Below, piece by piece: positions 16,205 through 24,276 of a stretch of 64,000 nucleotides of DNA; the stretch's first letter is position 1; every line of letters begins with the position of its first letter. A program made the position numbers and the translations under genes. Source of the DNA: Sphingosinicella sp. LHD-64 (GTDB taxonomy: Bacteria; Pseudomonadota; Alphaproteobacteria; Sphingomonadales; Sphingomonadaceae); assembly GCF_031157375.1 (NCBI RefSeq), contig NZ_JAVIFV010000004.1:62001-126000 (forward strand), written 5' to 3'. Below the pieces are notes generated by a model. It was not told the origin of the DNA, did not search any database, and was given only the letters and a program-made list of their open reading frames with translations.

Positions 16205-16221
16205 CGTCTTCCGTTCCTCCT

Positions 16222-16307
16222 CGTCACCCCAGCGAAGGCTGGGGTCTCAATGGGGTTGTACGCCGAGCTTTTCGCCCGTCGGGATCCCGGCCTTCGCCGG
16301 GATGACG
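16222..16307. repeat. Palindromic repeat element, type A variant, copy 2
   Basis: The ends are CGTCACCCCAGC and CGGGATGACG with two end hairpins. The element directly abuts the stop codon of the enoyl-CoA hydratase gene at 16308, inside the presumed valine operon. Confidence 0.75.
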
Positions 16308-17084
16308 CTACTTCCCCGTCCACTCCGCCGGGCGCTTCTCGACGAACGCTGCCATGCCTTCCTTCTGGTCCGCGGTGCCGAACAGGCCGTGGAACAGGCG
16401 GCGCTCGAAGAGGATGCCCTGCGCCAGATTGTTCTCGTAGGCGGCGTTGACCATCTCCTTGTTGGCGATGGCCGCGAGCGGGCCCATCGCGGCGATCGTC
16501 TCGGCGGTCTTCAGCGCCTCGGCGATGAGGTCGGCGGCGGGGACGACGCGGGCGACGAGGCCGGAACGCTCCGCCTCCTCCGCGCCCATCATCCGGCCGG
16601 TGAGGCACATCTCCATCGCCTTGGCCTTGCCGATCGCGTGGGTCAGGCGCTGCGAGCCGCCCATGCCGGGCGTGACGCCGAGCTTGATCTCGGGCTGGCC
16701 GAACTTGGCATTGTCGCCGGCGATGATGAAGTCCGCCATCATCGCGACCTCGCAGCCGCCACCCAGCGCGAAGCCGGAGACCGCGGCGATCCAGGGCTTG
16801 CGGGTGGCGGTCACCTTCTCCCAGCCGGAGAAGAAGTTGCTGCCGTACATGGCGGCGAAGCCCTGCGCCTGCATCTCCTTGATGTCGGCGCCGGCGGCGA
16901 AGGCCTTTTCCGAGCCGGTGAGGACGAGGCAGCGCTGGCTCGCGTCCGCGTCATAGGCGGCGAAGGCATGGATCAGTTCGGCGAGCACCTGGGAGTTGAG
17001 CGCGTTCAGCGCCTGCGGGCGATTCAGGGTGACGAGCGTCACCGCGCCGCGCTGTTCGACCAGGATCGTTTCGTAGGCCATCAT
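16308..17084 (-). CDS. Enoyl-CoA hydratase
   Basis: The product has 258 residues of the crotonase fold. The oxyanion-hole segments are [11 protein letters not shown] near residue 60 and [20 protein letters not shown] near residue 103, and both catalytic glutamates are retained (Glu in CEVAM; Glu in [16 protein letters not shown]). It hydrates short enoyl-CoAs; in this context methacrylyl-CoA to 3-hydroxyisobutyryl-CoA is likely. It is one of several same-strand genes for valine breakdown, separated from its neighbours by palindromic elements at 17095-17180 and 16222-16307. Confidence 0.93.
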   Translation of the reverse strand: MMAYETILVEQRGAVTLVTLNRPQALNALNSQVLAELIHAFAAYDADASQRCLVLTGSEKAFAAGADIKEMQAQGFAAMYGSNFFSGWEKVTATRKPWIAAVSGFALGGGCEVAMMADFIIAGDNAKFGQPEIKLGVTPGMGGSQRLTHAIGKAKAMEMCLTGRMMGAEEAERSGLVARVVPAADLIAEALKTAETIAAMGPLAAIANKEMVNAAYENNLAQGILFERRLFHGLFGTADQKEGMAAFVEKRPAEWTGK

Positions 17085-17094
17085 TCTTTCCCAT

Positions 17095-17180
17095 CGTCAT
17101 TCCAGCGAAAGCTGGAATCTCCCTTGTTCTTTTCCCGCCTTCCGAAGGGAAGTGAGATCCCAGCCTTCGCTGGGATGACG
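17095..17180. repeat. Palindromic repeat element, type A, copy 3
   Basis: The 86-bp element begins CGTCATTCCAGC and ends GCTGGGATGACG. It lies between phaC and the enoyl-CoA hydratase gene. Confidence 0.8.
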
Positions 17181-17187
17181 GGAGTGG

Positions 17188-18939
17188 TTAGCGCATCCGC
17201 ACGTAGCTGCCGGGCGCCGGTTCGATTTCCTTCTTCGGCTTGCGGGCCTTCACCTTCGCGGCGGCGCCGACCCCGGACCCCGATCCGGGGTCACGGACCA
17301 GCCAGGCCTGCCATTCCGGCCACCAGGAGCCATCGTGACGGATGGCGCCTTCCAGCCAGGCTTCGGCGTCCGCGGGCATCTCGGCATTGGTCCAGTAGCC
17401 GTGCTTGTTGGCGGCGGGCGGGTTGATGACGCCGGCATTGTGGCCGGAGCCGCCGAGCAGGAAACGGGTCTCGCCACCCAGCAGCTTCGCGCCATCATAG
17501 GTCGCCTGCCAGGCGGAGACGTGGTCGTCCTTCAAGGAAATCACCATCGCGGGCGTGTCGAACGCCAGCGCGCCGGGCGCGGTCAGCTCGTTGCCGACCA
17601 GGATGCGCTTCGCCCAGTCGAGCAGGAAGGCCTTGGGGATATGGGCGCCGTCGGCGAACCAGTGGAGGATGTCGGAGGGTGGTGCCTGCTTGTCGAGCAG
17701 GTAATGGCTCACGACGGACGACCAGATGAGATCGTTGGCGCGGACCACCGAGAAGAGCGCCTGCATCTCGTGCGCGGCCATCACGCCTTTGGCGTCGAGA
17801 TGGCGTTCCATCGCTTCCAGCTGGGCGGATTCGCGGAAGGTCGCCCACTGGCCCATGTTCGAGAAGTCGAACATCGATCCGATCGTGGTCAGCGACGCGA
17901 TCCGGCCGGGCGCGGCGCGCTTCGCCGCCATCGCCGCGAGCGTGCCGCCCATGCAGAAGCCGAACAGGTCGACTTCGGTCTCGCCGGTCGCGGCCTCGAT
18001 CGCGTCCAGCGCGGCGAGCGGACCTTCGTCGAGATAGGCATCGAGGCCCTTGTCGGCGAGCTCCGGGCCAGGATTGACCCAGGAGATGACGAAGAGCGTG
18101 TGGCCCTGCTCCACCAGCCAACGGACCAGGCTCGACCGCGGCTGGAGGTCGAGCAGGTAGTATTTGTTGACCAGCGGCGGAACGTAGAGGAGCGGGCGCC
18201 TGTACACCTCGTCCGTCGCCGGCGCGTACTGGATGAGCTGCATCAACTCGTTCTGGAAAACGACGCTGCCGGGTGTGGCGGCGATGTCCTTGCCGAGCTC
18301 GAACTCCGCCGAGGCGCGGCGGACCGGCAGCTTCGCCTCGGTCGCGGCGTCGGCGAGCAGGTTGGCGAGGCCGGAGAGCAGGCTGATCGAGCCGGTGTCG
18401 ATTGCCCGGCGGATCGCCTCGGGATTTGTGAAGGCGAAATTGGCCGGTGACAGCGCGGCGAGATAGGCCTGCGTGTAGAATTCCGCGCGGGTCCGGGTGG
18501 CCTCGTCGACGCCCTGGGCCTTGTTCACCAGATCGGCGGCCTGTCGCGACGCGAGAAGATAGGCCTGCTTGAGGTAATCGAAGACCGGCTCCTCGCTCCA
18601 GGCCGGGTCCATGAAGCGACGGTCGCCGCGTTCCGGTGCGATGACCGGCTCGACCGCCTGACCGGTGGCGCGCCGCGCGGCGGCGGTCCAGAATTCCATC
18701 CATTCCGCCGCCGCCGCCTGGCTCGCCTGAAGAAGGGCAGCGGGATTCTGCCAGAGCTGGGCGGTGAAATCGGCCATCGCCCGGCCCGGCGCGGTGGGAT
18801 CGAAGGCGAAGGTGCCACCCGGCTGCGCGCCGGCGGTGAGCGCGGCGAGGCCGTTCTCGATCACCCGCGTCCAGGCGGCGGCGAGCGCGGCCGGATCGGG
18901 GGCGTTCTCGGGGAGCTTCCAGACGCGGTTGTCGGTCAT
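17188..18939 (-). CDS. phaC: Poly(3-hydroxyalkanoate) synthase, class I type
   Basis: ATG 18939 overlaps the upstream stop as ATGA and gives 583 residues, the usual class I length. The N-terminal PhaC domain includes FYTQAYLAALSPANF. The catalytic triad is visible: nucleophile in the lipase-like box FGFCMGGTLA, Asp in MVISLKDDHVSAW, and His in GGSGHNAGVINPP. The enzyme joins (R)-3-hydroxyacyl-CoA monomers into polyester on granules. Its place inside a valine-degradation operon links storage to CoA-ester surplus. A G+C-rich hairpin at 17269-17292 encodes DPGSGSGVG in its C-terminal tail, perhaps a repeat inserted into the gene. Confidence 0.92.
   Translation of the reverse strand: MTDNRVWKLPENAPDPAALAAAWTRVIENGLAALTAGAQPGGTFAFDPTAPGRAMADFTAQLWQNPAALLQASQAAAAEWMEFWTAAARRATGQAVEPVIAPERGDRRFMDPAWSEEPVFDYLKQAYLLASRQAADLVNKAQGVDEATRTRAEFYTQAYLAALSPANFAFTNPEAIRRAIDTGSISLLSGLANLLADAATEAKLPVRRASAEFELGKDIAATPGSVVFQNELMQLIQYAPATDEVYRRPLLYVPPLVNKYYLLDLQPRSSLVRWLVEQGHTLFVISWVNPGPELADKGLDAYLDEGPLAALDAIEAATGETEVDLFGFCMGGTLAAMAAKRAAPGRIASLTTIGSMFDFSNMGQWATFRESAQLEAMERHLDAKGVMAAHEMQALFSVVRANDLIWSSVVSHYLLDKQAPPSDILHWFADGAHIPKAFLLDWAKRILVGNELTAPGALAFDTPAMVISLKDDHVSAWQATYDGAKLLGGETRFLLGGSGHNAGVINPPAANKHGYWTNAEMPADAEAWLEGAIRHDGSWWPEWQAWLVRDPGSGSGVGAAAKVKARKPKKEIEPAPGSYVRMR
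17269..17292. repeat. Palindrome within the phaC coding tail
   Basis: GACCCCGGA (17269-17277) and TCCGGGGTC (17284-17292) are perfect 9-bp inverted arms with a 6-bp loop. The hairpin encodes the low-complexity peptide DPGSGSG just before the lysine-rich C terminus. Confidence 0.6.
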
Positions 18940-20045
18940 TGGTTGCGCACCAGCGGCAGCGGCGACCAGGCCTCGCCCGGCGGCATCGGGGCGAACAGTG
19001 CGTCGACCATGTCGTTCGTCACCTCTTCGGGCGTGGCGGGCTGCCACTTCGGCTGGTTGTCCTTGTCGATCAGCAGCGCCCGCACGCCCTCGGCGAGGTC
19101 GGGCTGGGCCGCGACATGGGCGACGAGGGCATATTCCATGCCCATCTCGCCGGCGAAGTCGCGCATCTTCGCGCCTTCCTCAAGCAGGCGCAGCGAGACC
19201 TTGCACGACATCGGCGATTTGACGCGCAGCGTCGCCAGCTCCTTCAGCGCCCAGTCCGATCCGTCGGCCTCGAGATCGGCGAGAATGCCCTCCAGCGTGT
19301 CGGCGGCGAAGAGACGGCAGATCTTGTCGCGATTCTCCTTGATCCGCGCCGGCGGCGGCGGTGCCTGGGCGAGAGCGAGATAGGCCTCGATCCGGTCGGG
19401 GTCGCGGGCGATGTCGGCCTTGAGCTGGTCGACATCCTCGTGGGCCACATAATGGGTGGCGAGGCCGAGCGCGAAGCATTCGGCGCCGTCCAGCCGCGCC
19501 CCGGTCAATGCCAGGAACTGCGGCAGCCGGCCGATCAGGCGGGAGAGATGCCAGCCGCCGCCGACGTCCGGGAACAGGCCGATCGAGGTCTCCGGCATGG
19601 CGAACATCGTGCGGTCGGTCGCGACCCGGAAGCGGCACGGGCGCGAGATGCCGACGCCGCCGCCCATCGTGACCCCGTCCATGAACACCGCGGTGGGCTT
19701 GGGATAGGTGAAGAGCAGGTGGTTGAGGCGGTATTCGTTGAAGAAGAAGTCGCGCGCCGCTTCGCCCGTGCCCTTGGCGCTCTTCGCGATGGTGACGACG
19801 TCGCCACCCGCGCAGAAGCCGCGCCCCTCTGCATGGTCGATCAGCACCGCCTCGATGTCCGGCCGGTGCAGCCATTCGATCAGCGAGGCGGTCATCTTGA
19901 GGATCATGTCGAGGTCGAGCGCGTGGAGCGCCTTCGGCCGGTTGAGGCTCAGGCGGCTGACATGGCCTTCGACCCGGTCGACGACCTTCTGTTCGGCGGG
20001 CGGCGACAAGGTCGGCCCGGCCTCGGCCTGCGCGGCACCGCTCAC
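18936..20045 (-). CDS. 3-hydroxyisobutyryl-CoA hydrolase
   Basis: The product has 369 residues, a crotonase fold with the long C-terminal extension typical of HIBYL-CoA hydrolases. Marks include GRGFCAGGDVVTIAK near residue 74, the oxyanion segment MDGVTMGGGVGISRPCRFRV, PETSIGLFPDVGGGWHLSRL near 153, and TLRVKSPMSCKVSLRLLEEG in the C-terminal part. It releases 3-hydroxyisobutyrate from its CoA thioester, protecting the cell from methacrylyl-CoA build-up. The gene overlaps its neighbours by 4 bases on each side, so the acyl-CoA dehydrogenase, hydrolase and phaC are translationally coupled. Confidence 0.93.
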   Translation of the reverse strand: MSGAAQAEAGPTLSPPAEQKVVDRVEGHVSRLSLNRPKALHALDLDMILKMTASLIEWLHRPDIEAVLIDHAEGRGFCAGGDVVTIAKSAKGTGEAARDFFFNEYRLNHLLFTYPKPTAVFMDGVTMGGGVGISRPCRFRVATDRTMFAMPETSIGLFPDVGGGWHLSRLIGRLPQFLALTGARLDGAECFALGLATHYVAHEDVDQLKADIARDPDRIEAYLALAQAPPPPARIKENRDKICRLFAADTLEGILADLEADGSDWALKELATLRVKSPMSCKVSLRLLEEGAKMRDFAGEMGMEYALVAHVAAQPDLAEGVRALLIDKDNQPKWQPATPEEVTNDMVDALFAPMPPGEAWSPLPLVRNQ

Positions 20046-21184
20046 TGGCGGGTGAGCTCGCGGCCGACGATCATGCGCATCACCTGGTTGGTCCCTTCAA
20101 GGATGGAGTGGACACGAAGATCGCGCCAGAAGCGCTCGATCGGATAGTCCATCAGATAGCCGTAGCCGCCGTGGAGCTGCAGCGCGCGGTCGACGATCGA
20201 CGAGCCCGAATCGGTGGCGAGGCGCTTGGCCATGGCAGCGAACCTAGTCTTGTCCGGCGCATTCTCGGTGACCTTCACCGCGGCGGCATAGAGCAGCATC
20301 CGCGCCGCCTGCAGCTCGGTCTCCATGTCGGCGAGCATGAACTGGGTGTTCTGGAAATCGGCGATCGCCGCGCCGAACTGCTTGCGCTCCTTGGTGTACT
20401 TCACCGCCTCGTCGAGGCAGCGCTGGGCGCCGCCGAGGCTGCAGGCGCCGATGTTGAGGCGGCCGCCGTCGAGACCCATCATCGCGATGCGGAAGCCTTC
20501 GCCCTCGCCGCCGACGAGATTCTCCGCCGGCACGCGGACCGAGTCGAAATTGACCTGCGCGGTCGGCTGCGAATGCCAGCCCAGTTTGCGCTCCTGCGCA
20601 CCGAAGCTGACGCCCGGCATGTCCTTCTCGATCACCAGACAGCTGATGCCCTTGGGCCCGTCGACGCCGGTGCGGACCATGCAGACATAGACCTCGTTCT
20701 CGCCGCCGCCGGAGATGAACTGCTTGGTGCCGGTGACGACATAGTGGTCGCCCTCCTTCACCGCGCGCGTCTTGAGGGCGGCGGCGTCGGAGCCCGAGCC
20801 GGGCTCGGTGAGGCAATAGGAGCCGATCCGCTCCATCGTCACCATCGAGGGCAGATACTTGTCCTTGACCGCCTGCGTGCCGAAGCGGTCGATCATCCAG
20901 GACGCCATATTGTGGATGGAAATGAAGGCGCTGGTCGAGGGACAGCCATAGGCCATCGCCTCCATGATCAGCGCCGCCTCCAGCCGGCCGAGGCCGATGC
21001 CGCCCGACTCCTCGGCGACATAGATGCTGCCGAAGCCGAGCTCCGCAGCGGCGCGGATCGTGTCGCGCGGGAAGATGTGCTTCTCGTCCCATTCGGCGGC
21101 ATGGGGCGTAATCGCATCGGCGGTGAACTGCTGCGCCATTTCCTGAATCTGGCGCTGCTCGTCGGTGAGGTCGAACTGGCTCAT
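20042..21184 (-). CDS. Acyl-CoA dehydrogenase, probably isobutyryl-CoA dehydrogenase
   Basis: The product has 380 residues of the flavin-dependent ACAD family. Marks are YCLTEPGSGSDAAALKTRAV (FAD/substrate binding), the hydrophobic core FDSVRVPAENLVG, QLHGGYGYLMDYPIERFWRD and the catalytic-base segment HSILEGTNQV, with Glu near residue 363. It oxidises a short branched acyl-CoA to the 2-enoyl-CoA. Placement directly before 3-hydroxyisobutyryl-CoA hydrolase points to isobutyryl-CoA from valine. It overlaps both flanking genes by ATGA. Confidence 0.93.
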   Translation of the reverse strand: MSQFDLTDEQRQIQEMAQQFTADAITPHAAEWDEKHIFPRDTIRAAAELGFGSIYVAEESGGIGLGRLEAALIMEAMAYGCPSTSAFISIHNMASWMIDRFGTQAVKDKYLPSMVTMERIGSYCLTEPGSGSDAAALKTRAVKEGDHYVVTGTKQFISGGGENEVYVCMVRTGVDGPKGISCLVIEKDMPGVSFGAQERKLGWHSQPTAQVNFDSVRVPAENLVGGEGEGFRIAMMGLDGGRLNIGACSLGGAQRCLDEAVKYTKERKQFGAAIADFQNTQFMLADMETELQAARMLLYAAAVKVTENAPDKTRFAAMAKRLATDSGSSIVDRALQLHGGYGYLMDYPIERFWRDLRVHSILEGTNQVMRMIVGRELTRQ

Positions 21185-22128
21185 GGCGATACCCTTTGGC
21201 GAAGGACGCGTTCGTTGAACAGGGCCGAGATGACGCTTTCCTCGTTCCAGCGCGGCACGAGCCCGGCGCGGGGACGGCCGCGGGCATTGGCGAGGGCGGC
21301 GATGCGGCCGCCGCCGAGGAACATCGAATCAGGCTCTTCCGTAGCGATCGGGTCGGCAAAGGCGGTGTCGGCGCTGACGATCTCCCAGCCACGGGCGCGC
21401 AGCGCCGCGACCGCATCGGCGATGTAGAGCGCGGCGAGATCGGTTTCGTGGAGGAGCATCACATGGGCCGGCGACCGGCCGAGCGTCTCGCGGGCGATGC
21501 CTTCGTTGAACTCCGCCGCGCCGACGATCATCTCGACATAGAGATCGCGCAGCGCATTGCGGTCGATCGCCGCGCCAGCCGCGGCGGCGCGGTCGACGAG
21601 CTGGTCGAGATACCAGTCGTAGCTGTCGACGGTGACATAACCGCTCTGAAGACCACGCTCGCGGAGGCCCCCGCGCAGGGCATCGCGGCGCTCCGGCGTG
21701 TCGCGGCCCTCGTCGAGGAAGGGGAAACGGTACCAGGGCCGGTAGCCGGGGCGCCCCTCCAGCCAGCGGTCGGCGCGGTCGAGATCGGCGAGATAGTCGG
21801 CGACCGGGGTGCGGGTCGCCCAGAGGTGGCTGTGCGAATGGTTGGCGATGACATGGCCGGCGGCGACATAGGCGGCGATGTGCGCTTCACCGCCGGCGCC
21901 ATCGGCGCCGTCGAGATTGCCGGTCGTGACGAAGAAGGCCGCCTGCGGCACACGCGCCTCGCGCAGCGCGGTGATCAGCCGCTCGGTGCGCTCGTCCGGG
22001 GTCAGGAAGGAATCGCGGGCGCGGGGGACGTCGTCGAAGGTGAGCGCGATGCGCTTCTGGGCCGCGGCGGGGTAAGCGACGAGCAGGCATGTCGCGAGGA
22101 AGGTGAGAAGGATGCACGAAAAGCTCAC
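21181..22128 (-). CDS. Secreted polysaccharide deacetylase-family protein
   Basis: The product has 315 residues with a signal peptide (MSFSCILLTFLATCLLVAYP, cleavage near residue 23). The NodB-type deacetylase motifs follow: LTFDDVP (catalytic Asp and metal Asp) near residue 29, NHSHSH (metal His) near 95, and YRFPFLDEG. Family members remove N- or O-acetyl groups from chitin, peptidoglycan or other glycans in the periplasm. It is the first gene of the coupled run into the valine genes and overlaps the acyl-CoA dehydrogenase by 4 bases, although it has no obvious link to valine breakdown. Confidence 0.88.
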   Translation of the reverse strand: MSFSCILLTFLATCLLVAYPAAAQKRIALTFDDVPRARDSFLTPDERTERLITALREARVPQAAFFVTTGNLDGADGAGGEAHIAAYVAAGHVIANHSHSHLWATRTPVADYLADLDRADRWLEGRPGYRPWYRFPFLDEGRDTPERRDALRGGLRERGLQSGYVTVDSYDWYLDQLVDRAAAAGAAIDRNALRDLYVEMIVGAAEFNEGIARETLGRSPAHVMLLHETDLAALYIADAVAALRARGWEIVSADTAFADPIATEEPDSMFLGGGRIAALANARGRPRAGLVPRWNEESVISALFNERVLRQRVSP

Positions 22129-22141
22129 GCTTGGCCTCTAC

Positions 22142-22234
22142 CGTCATGCTGAACTTGATTCAGCATCCATGAACGCTGTGTTGTCATGCTCGACCAATCC
22201 GTGTTCATAGATCCTGACTTTCGTCAGGATGACG
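22142..22234. repeat. Palindromic repeat element, type B, left copy flanking the GIY-YIG gene
   Basis: The element is exactly 93 bp, from CGTCATGCTGAA to TCAGGATGACG. The left hairpin is ATGCTGAA/TTCAGCAT around CTTGA and the right hairpin TCCTGA/TCAGGA. It is paired with 22569-22661 in the same orientation. Confidence 0.85.
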
Positions 22235-22243
22235 GAGTGGGGG

Positions 22244-22585
22244 ATGTCCCGAGAACCTTGCGTCTATATACTCGCCAGCCGGCGGCATGGGACGATCTAC
22301 ATTGGCGTGACTTCGGACTTGATGGGGCGGTTGCACCGGCATCGGACCGGATCGACGCCCGGCTTTACGTCGCAGTACGTGGTTCACCGGCTCGTCCATT
22401 TCGAGATGTTCGGCGACATGGGCGCGGCTATTGCTCGCGAGAAGCAACTCAAGGCGTGGCGGCGTGCCTGGAAGGTCGCGCTGATCGAGGAGGGTAATCC
22501 GTTCTGGGAAGATCGGGCTGTGGAACTCGGCTTCGATCCGGTGAAACCACATCCGTCGACGCTGAAGCCGTCATCCCGAACTTGA
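22244..22585 (+). CDS. GIY-YIG endonuclease-domain protein embedded in palindromic repeats
   Basis: The product has 113 residues. The GIY-YIG nuclease core is complete: CVYILAS (the G-I-Y strand variant), TIYIGVTSDL (Y-I-G), the arginine in GRLHRHR, and the catalytic Glu in AIAREKQLKAWRRAWK, then NPFWEDRA. Small proteins of this UvrC/UPF0213-like class are single-strand or structure-dependent nucleases. ATG 22244 follows GGAGTGGGGG; an alternative ATG at 22229 lies inside the left repeat. The last codons and the TGA stop (22583-22585) lie in the left hairpin of the right repeat. The gene is thus precisely bounded by two 93-bp elements, suggesting a mobile or repeat-maintaining unit. Confidence 0.9.
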   Translation: MSREPCVYILASRRHGTIYIGVTSDLMGRLHRHRTGSTPGFTSQYVVHRLVHFEMFGDMGAAIAREKQLKAWRRAWKVALIEEGNPFWEDRAVELGFDPVKPHPSTLKPSSRT

Positions 22586-22661
22586 TTCGGGATCCATGAA
22601 CACGGATTGTGCGAACTCGCGGGCTCTGTGTTCATGGGTCCTGACTTTCGTCAGGATGACG
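22569..22661. repeat. Palindromic repeat element, type B, right copy flanking the GIY-YIG gene
   Basis: The element is 93 bp, from CGTCATCCCGAA to TCAGGATGACG. The left hairpin (ATCCCGAA/TTCGGGAT) differs from the left copy by compensating changes on both arms. An inner pair CCATGAACAC/GTGTTCATGG is also present. It contains the GIY-YIG stop codon. Confidence 0.85.
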
Positions 22662-22686
22662 TAGCGAACTTACCAGCACCTACGCC

Positions 22687-24183
22687 TCATCCCATGGTCG
22701 GGATGACGAACGCATTCTCACCCGTCGCGCTGCCGTCGGGCCAGCGCTGGGTGATCTTCTTGTTCTTGGTCCAGAAGCGCACGCCCTCCGGGCCGTGCTG
22801 GTCGATGTCGCCGAAGCCCGAGCGCTTCCAGCCGCCGAACGTGTGGTAGGCGACCGGCACCGGGATCGGCACGTTGATGCCGACCATGCCGACATTCACG
22901 CGCGCCGCGAACTCGCGCGCCGCATGGCCATTGCGGGTGAAGATGGCGACGCCGTTGCCGTAATCGTGCTCGCTCGGGAGCTTCAGCGCGCTCTCGAAAT
23001 CCGGCGCGCGGACCATCTGGAGGACGGGGCCGAAAATCTCTTCCCGATAGGAGCGGAAGGTCGGCTTCACATGGTCGAAGAAGGTCGGGCCGATGAAGAA
23101 GCCCTCCTCATGGCCCTGCAATGAGAAGCCGCGGCCGTCGATCACCAGCTCGCCGCCCTCATCGGCGCACATCTGGATATAGCTTTCGATCTTCGCCTTG
23201 TGGGCGGCGTTGACCACCGGGCCGTAATGGGCATCGGGATCGGTCGAGACGCCGACGCGCAGGCCCTCGATCGCGGGAATGAGCTTGGCGCGCAGGGCAT
23301 TGGCGGTCTTGTCGCCGACCGGCACGACCACCGGGAGCGCCATGCAGCGCTCGCCCGCCGAGCCGAAGGCCGCGCCGGCGAGGTCGTTGACCACCTGGTC
23401 GAGGTCCGCGTCCGGCATCACGATGCCGTGATTCTTGGCGCCGCCGAAGGCCTGCACGCGCTTGTTGTTCGCGGTGCCGCGCGAATAGATGTACTGCGCG
23501 ATGTCGGAGGAGCCGACGAAGCTGATCGCCCTGATGTCGTCATGGTCGAGGATCGCGTCGACCATCTCCTTGTCGCCATGGACGACGTTGAGGACGCCGT
23601 CCGGCAGGCCGGCTTCCTTCATCAGCTCGGCGAGGCGCACCGGCACCGAGGGGTCGCGCTCCGACGGCTTCAGGATGAAGGTGTTGCCGCAGGCGATGGC
23701 GACGCCGAACATCCACATCGGGATCATCGCCGGGAAGTTGAACGGGGTGATGCCCGCGACGACGCCGAGCGGCTGGCGCATCGAATAGACGTCGATGCCG
23801 GGGCCGGCGCCGATCGTATATTCGCCCTTCAGCGCGTGCGGGATGCCGCAGGCATATTCGATGACCTCGAGCCCGCGCTGCACGTCGCCCTTGGCGTCGG
23901 CGACGACCTTGCCATGCTCGGAGGCGAGCAGCAGCGCGAGATCGTCGATATTGGCTTCGACCAGCGCCTTGAAGTTGAACATCACCCGGGCGCGGCGCTG
24001 CGGATTGGTCGCGGCCCAGCCGGGAAAGGCCTCGCGGGCGGCGGCGACCGCCTTTTCGAGATCGGCGGCGCTGCCGAAGCGGACCTGCGCCTGGACGGCG
24101 CCCTCGCTCGGATTGAACACGTCGCCCTGACGCTCGCCCGAGGCGAAGGGCAGGCCGGCGATGAAATGGTCGATGTTGCGCAT
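22687..24183 (-). CDS. mmsA: Methylmalonate-semialdehyde dehydrogenase (CoA-acylating)
   Basis: ATG 24183 gives 498 residues, the normal MmsA length. Marks are GITPFNFPAMIPMWMFGVAI, ILKPSERDPSVP, FVGSSDIAQYIYSRG and the catalytic cysteine in GSAGERCMALPVVVPVG, with the C-terminal KNKKITQRWP typical of MmsA. The enzyme converts (methyl)malonate semialdehyde with CoA and NAD+ to propionyl-CoA or acetyl-CoA and CO2, the last step of valine breakdown. It is divergent from the LysR regulator at 24277 and separated from the rest of the valine genes by the GIY-YIG unit. Confidence 0.95.
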   Translation of the reverse strand: MRNIDHFIAGLPFASGERQGDVFNPSEGAVQAQVRFGSAADLEKAVAAAREAFPGWAATNPQRRARVMFNFKALVEANIDDLALLLASEHGKVVADAKGDVQRGLEVIEYACGIPHALKGEYTIGAGPGIDVYSMRQPLGVVAGITPFNFPAMIPMWMFGVAIACGNTFILKPSERDPSVPVRLAELMKEAGLPDGVLNVVHGDKEMVDAILDHDDIRAISFVGSSDIAQYIYSRGTANNKRVQAFGGAKNHGIVMPDADLDQVVNDLAGAAFGSAGERCMALPVVVPVGDKTANALRAKLIPAIEGLRVGVSTDPDAHYGPVVNAAHKAKIESYIQMCADEGGELVIDGRGFSLQGHEEGFFIGPTFFDHVKPTFRSYREEIFGPVLQMVRAPDFESALKLPSEHDYGNGVAIFTRNGHAAREFAARVNVGMVGINVPIPVPVAYHTFGGWKRSGFGDIDQHGPEGVRFWTKNKKITQRWPDGSATGENAFVIPTMG

Positions 24184-24258
24184 GGGGGAGTCTCCTGATC
24201 GCGCGCCGCTATGCGCCCGCGCATGCGTGCAGGCAACAGGTAGACCTGCAGGCCGAAG

Positions 24259-24272
24259 CTGCATATTTGCAG
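24259..24272. promoter_or_regulatory. Inverted repeat in the mmsA-LysR intergenic region
   Basis: CTGCA (24259-24263) and TGCAG (24268-24272) flank TATT. Further TGCAG words occur nearby on both sides, making this a plausible LysR-type binding region shared by mmsA and its divergent regulator. Confidence 0.4.
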
Positions 24273-24276
24273 GCGG

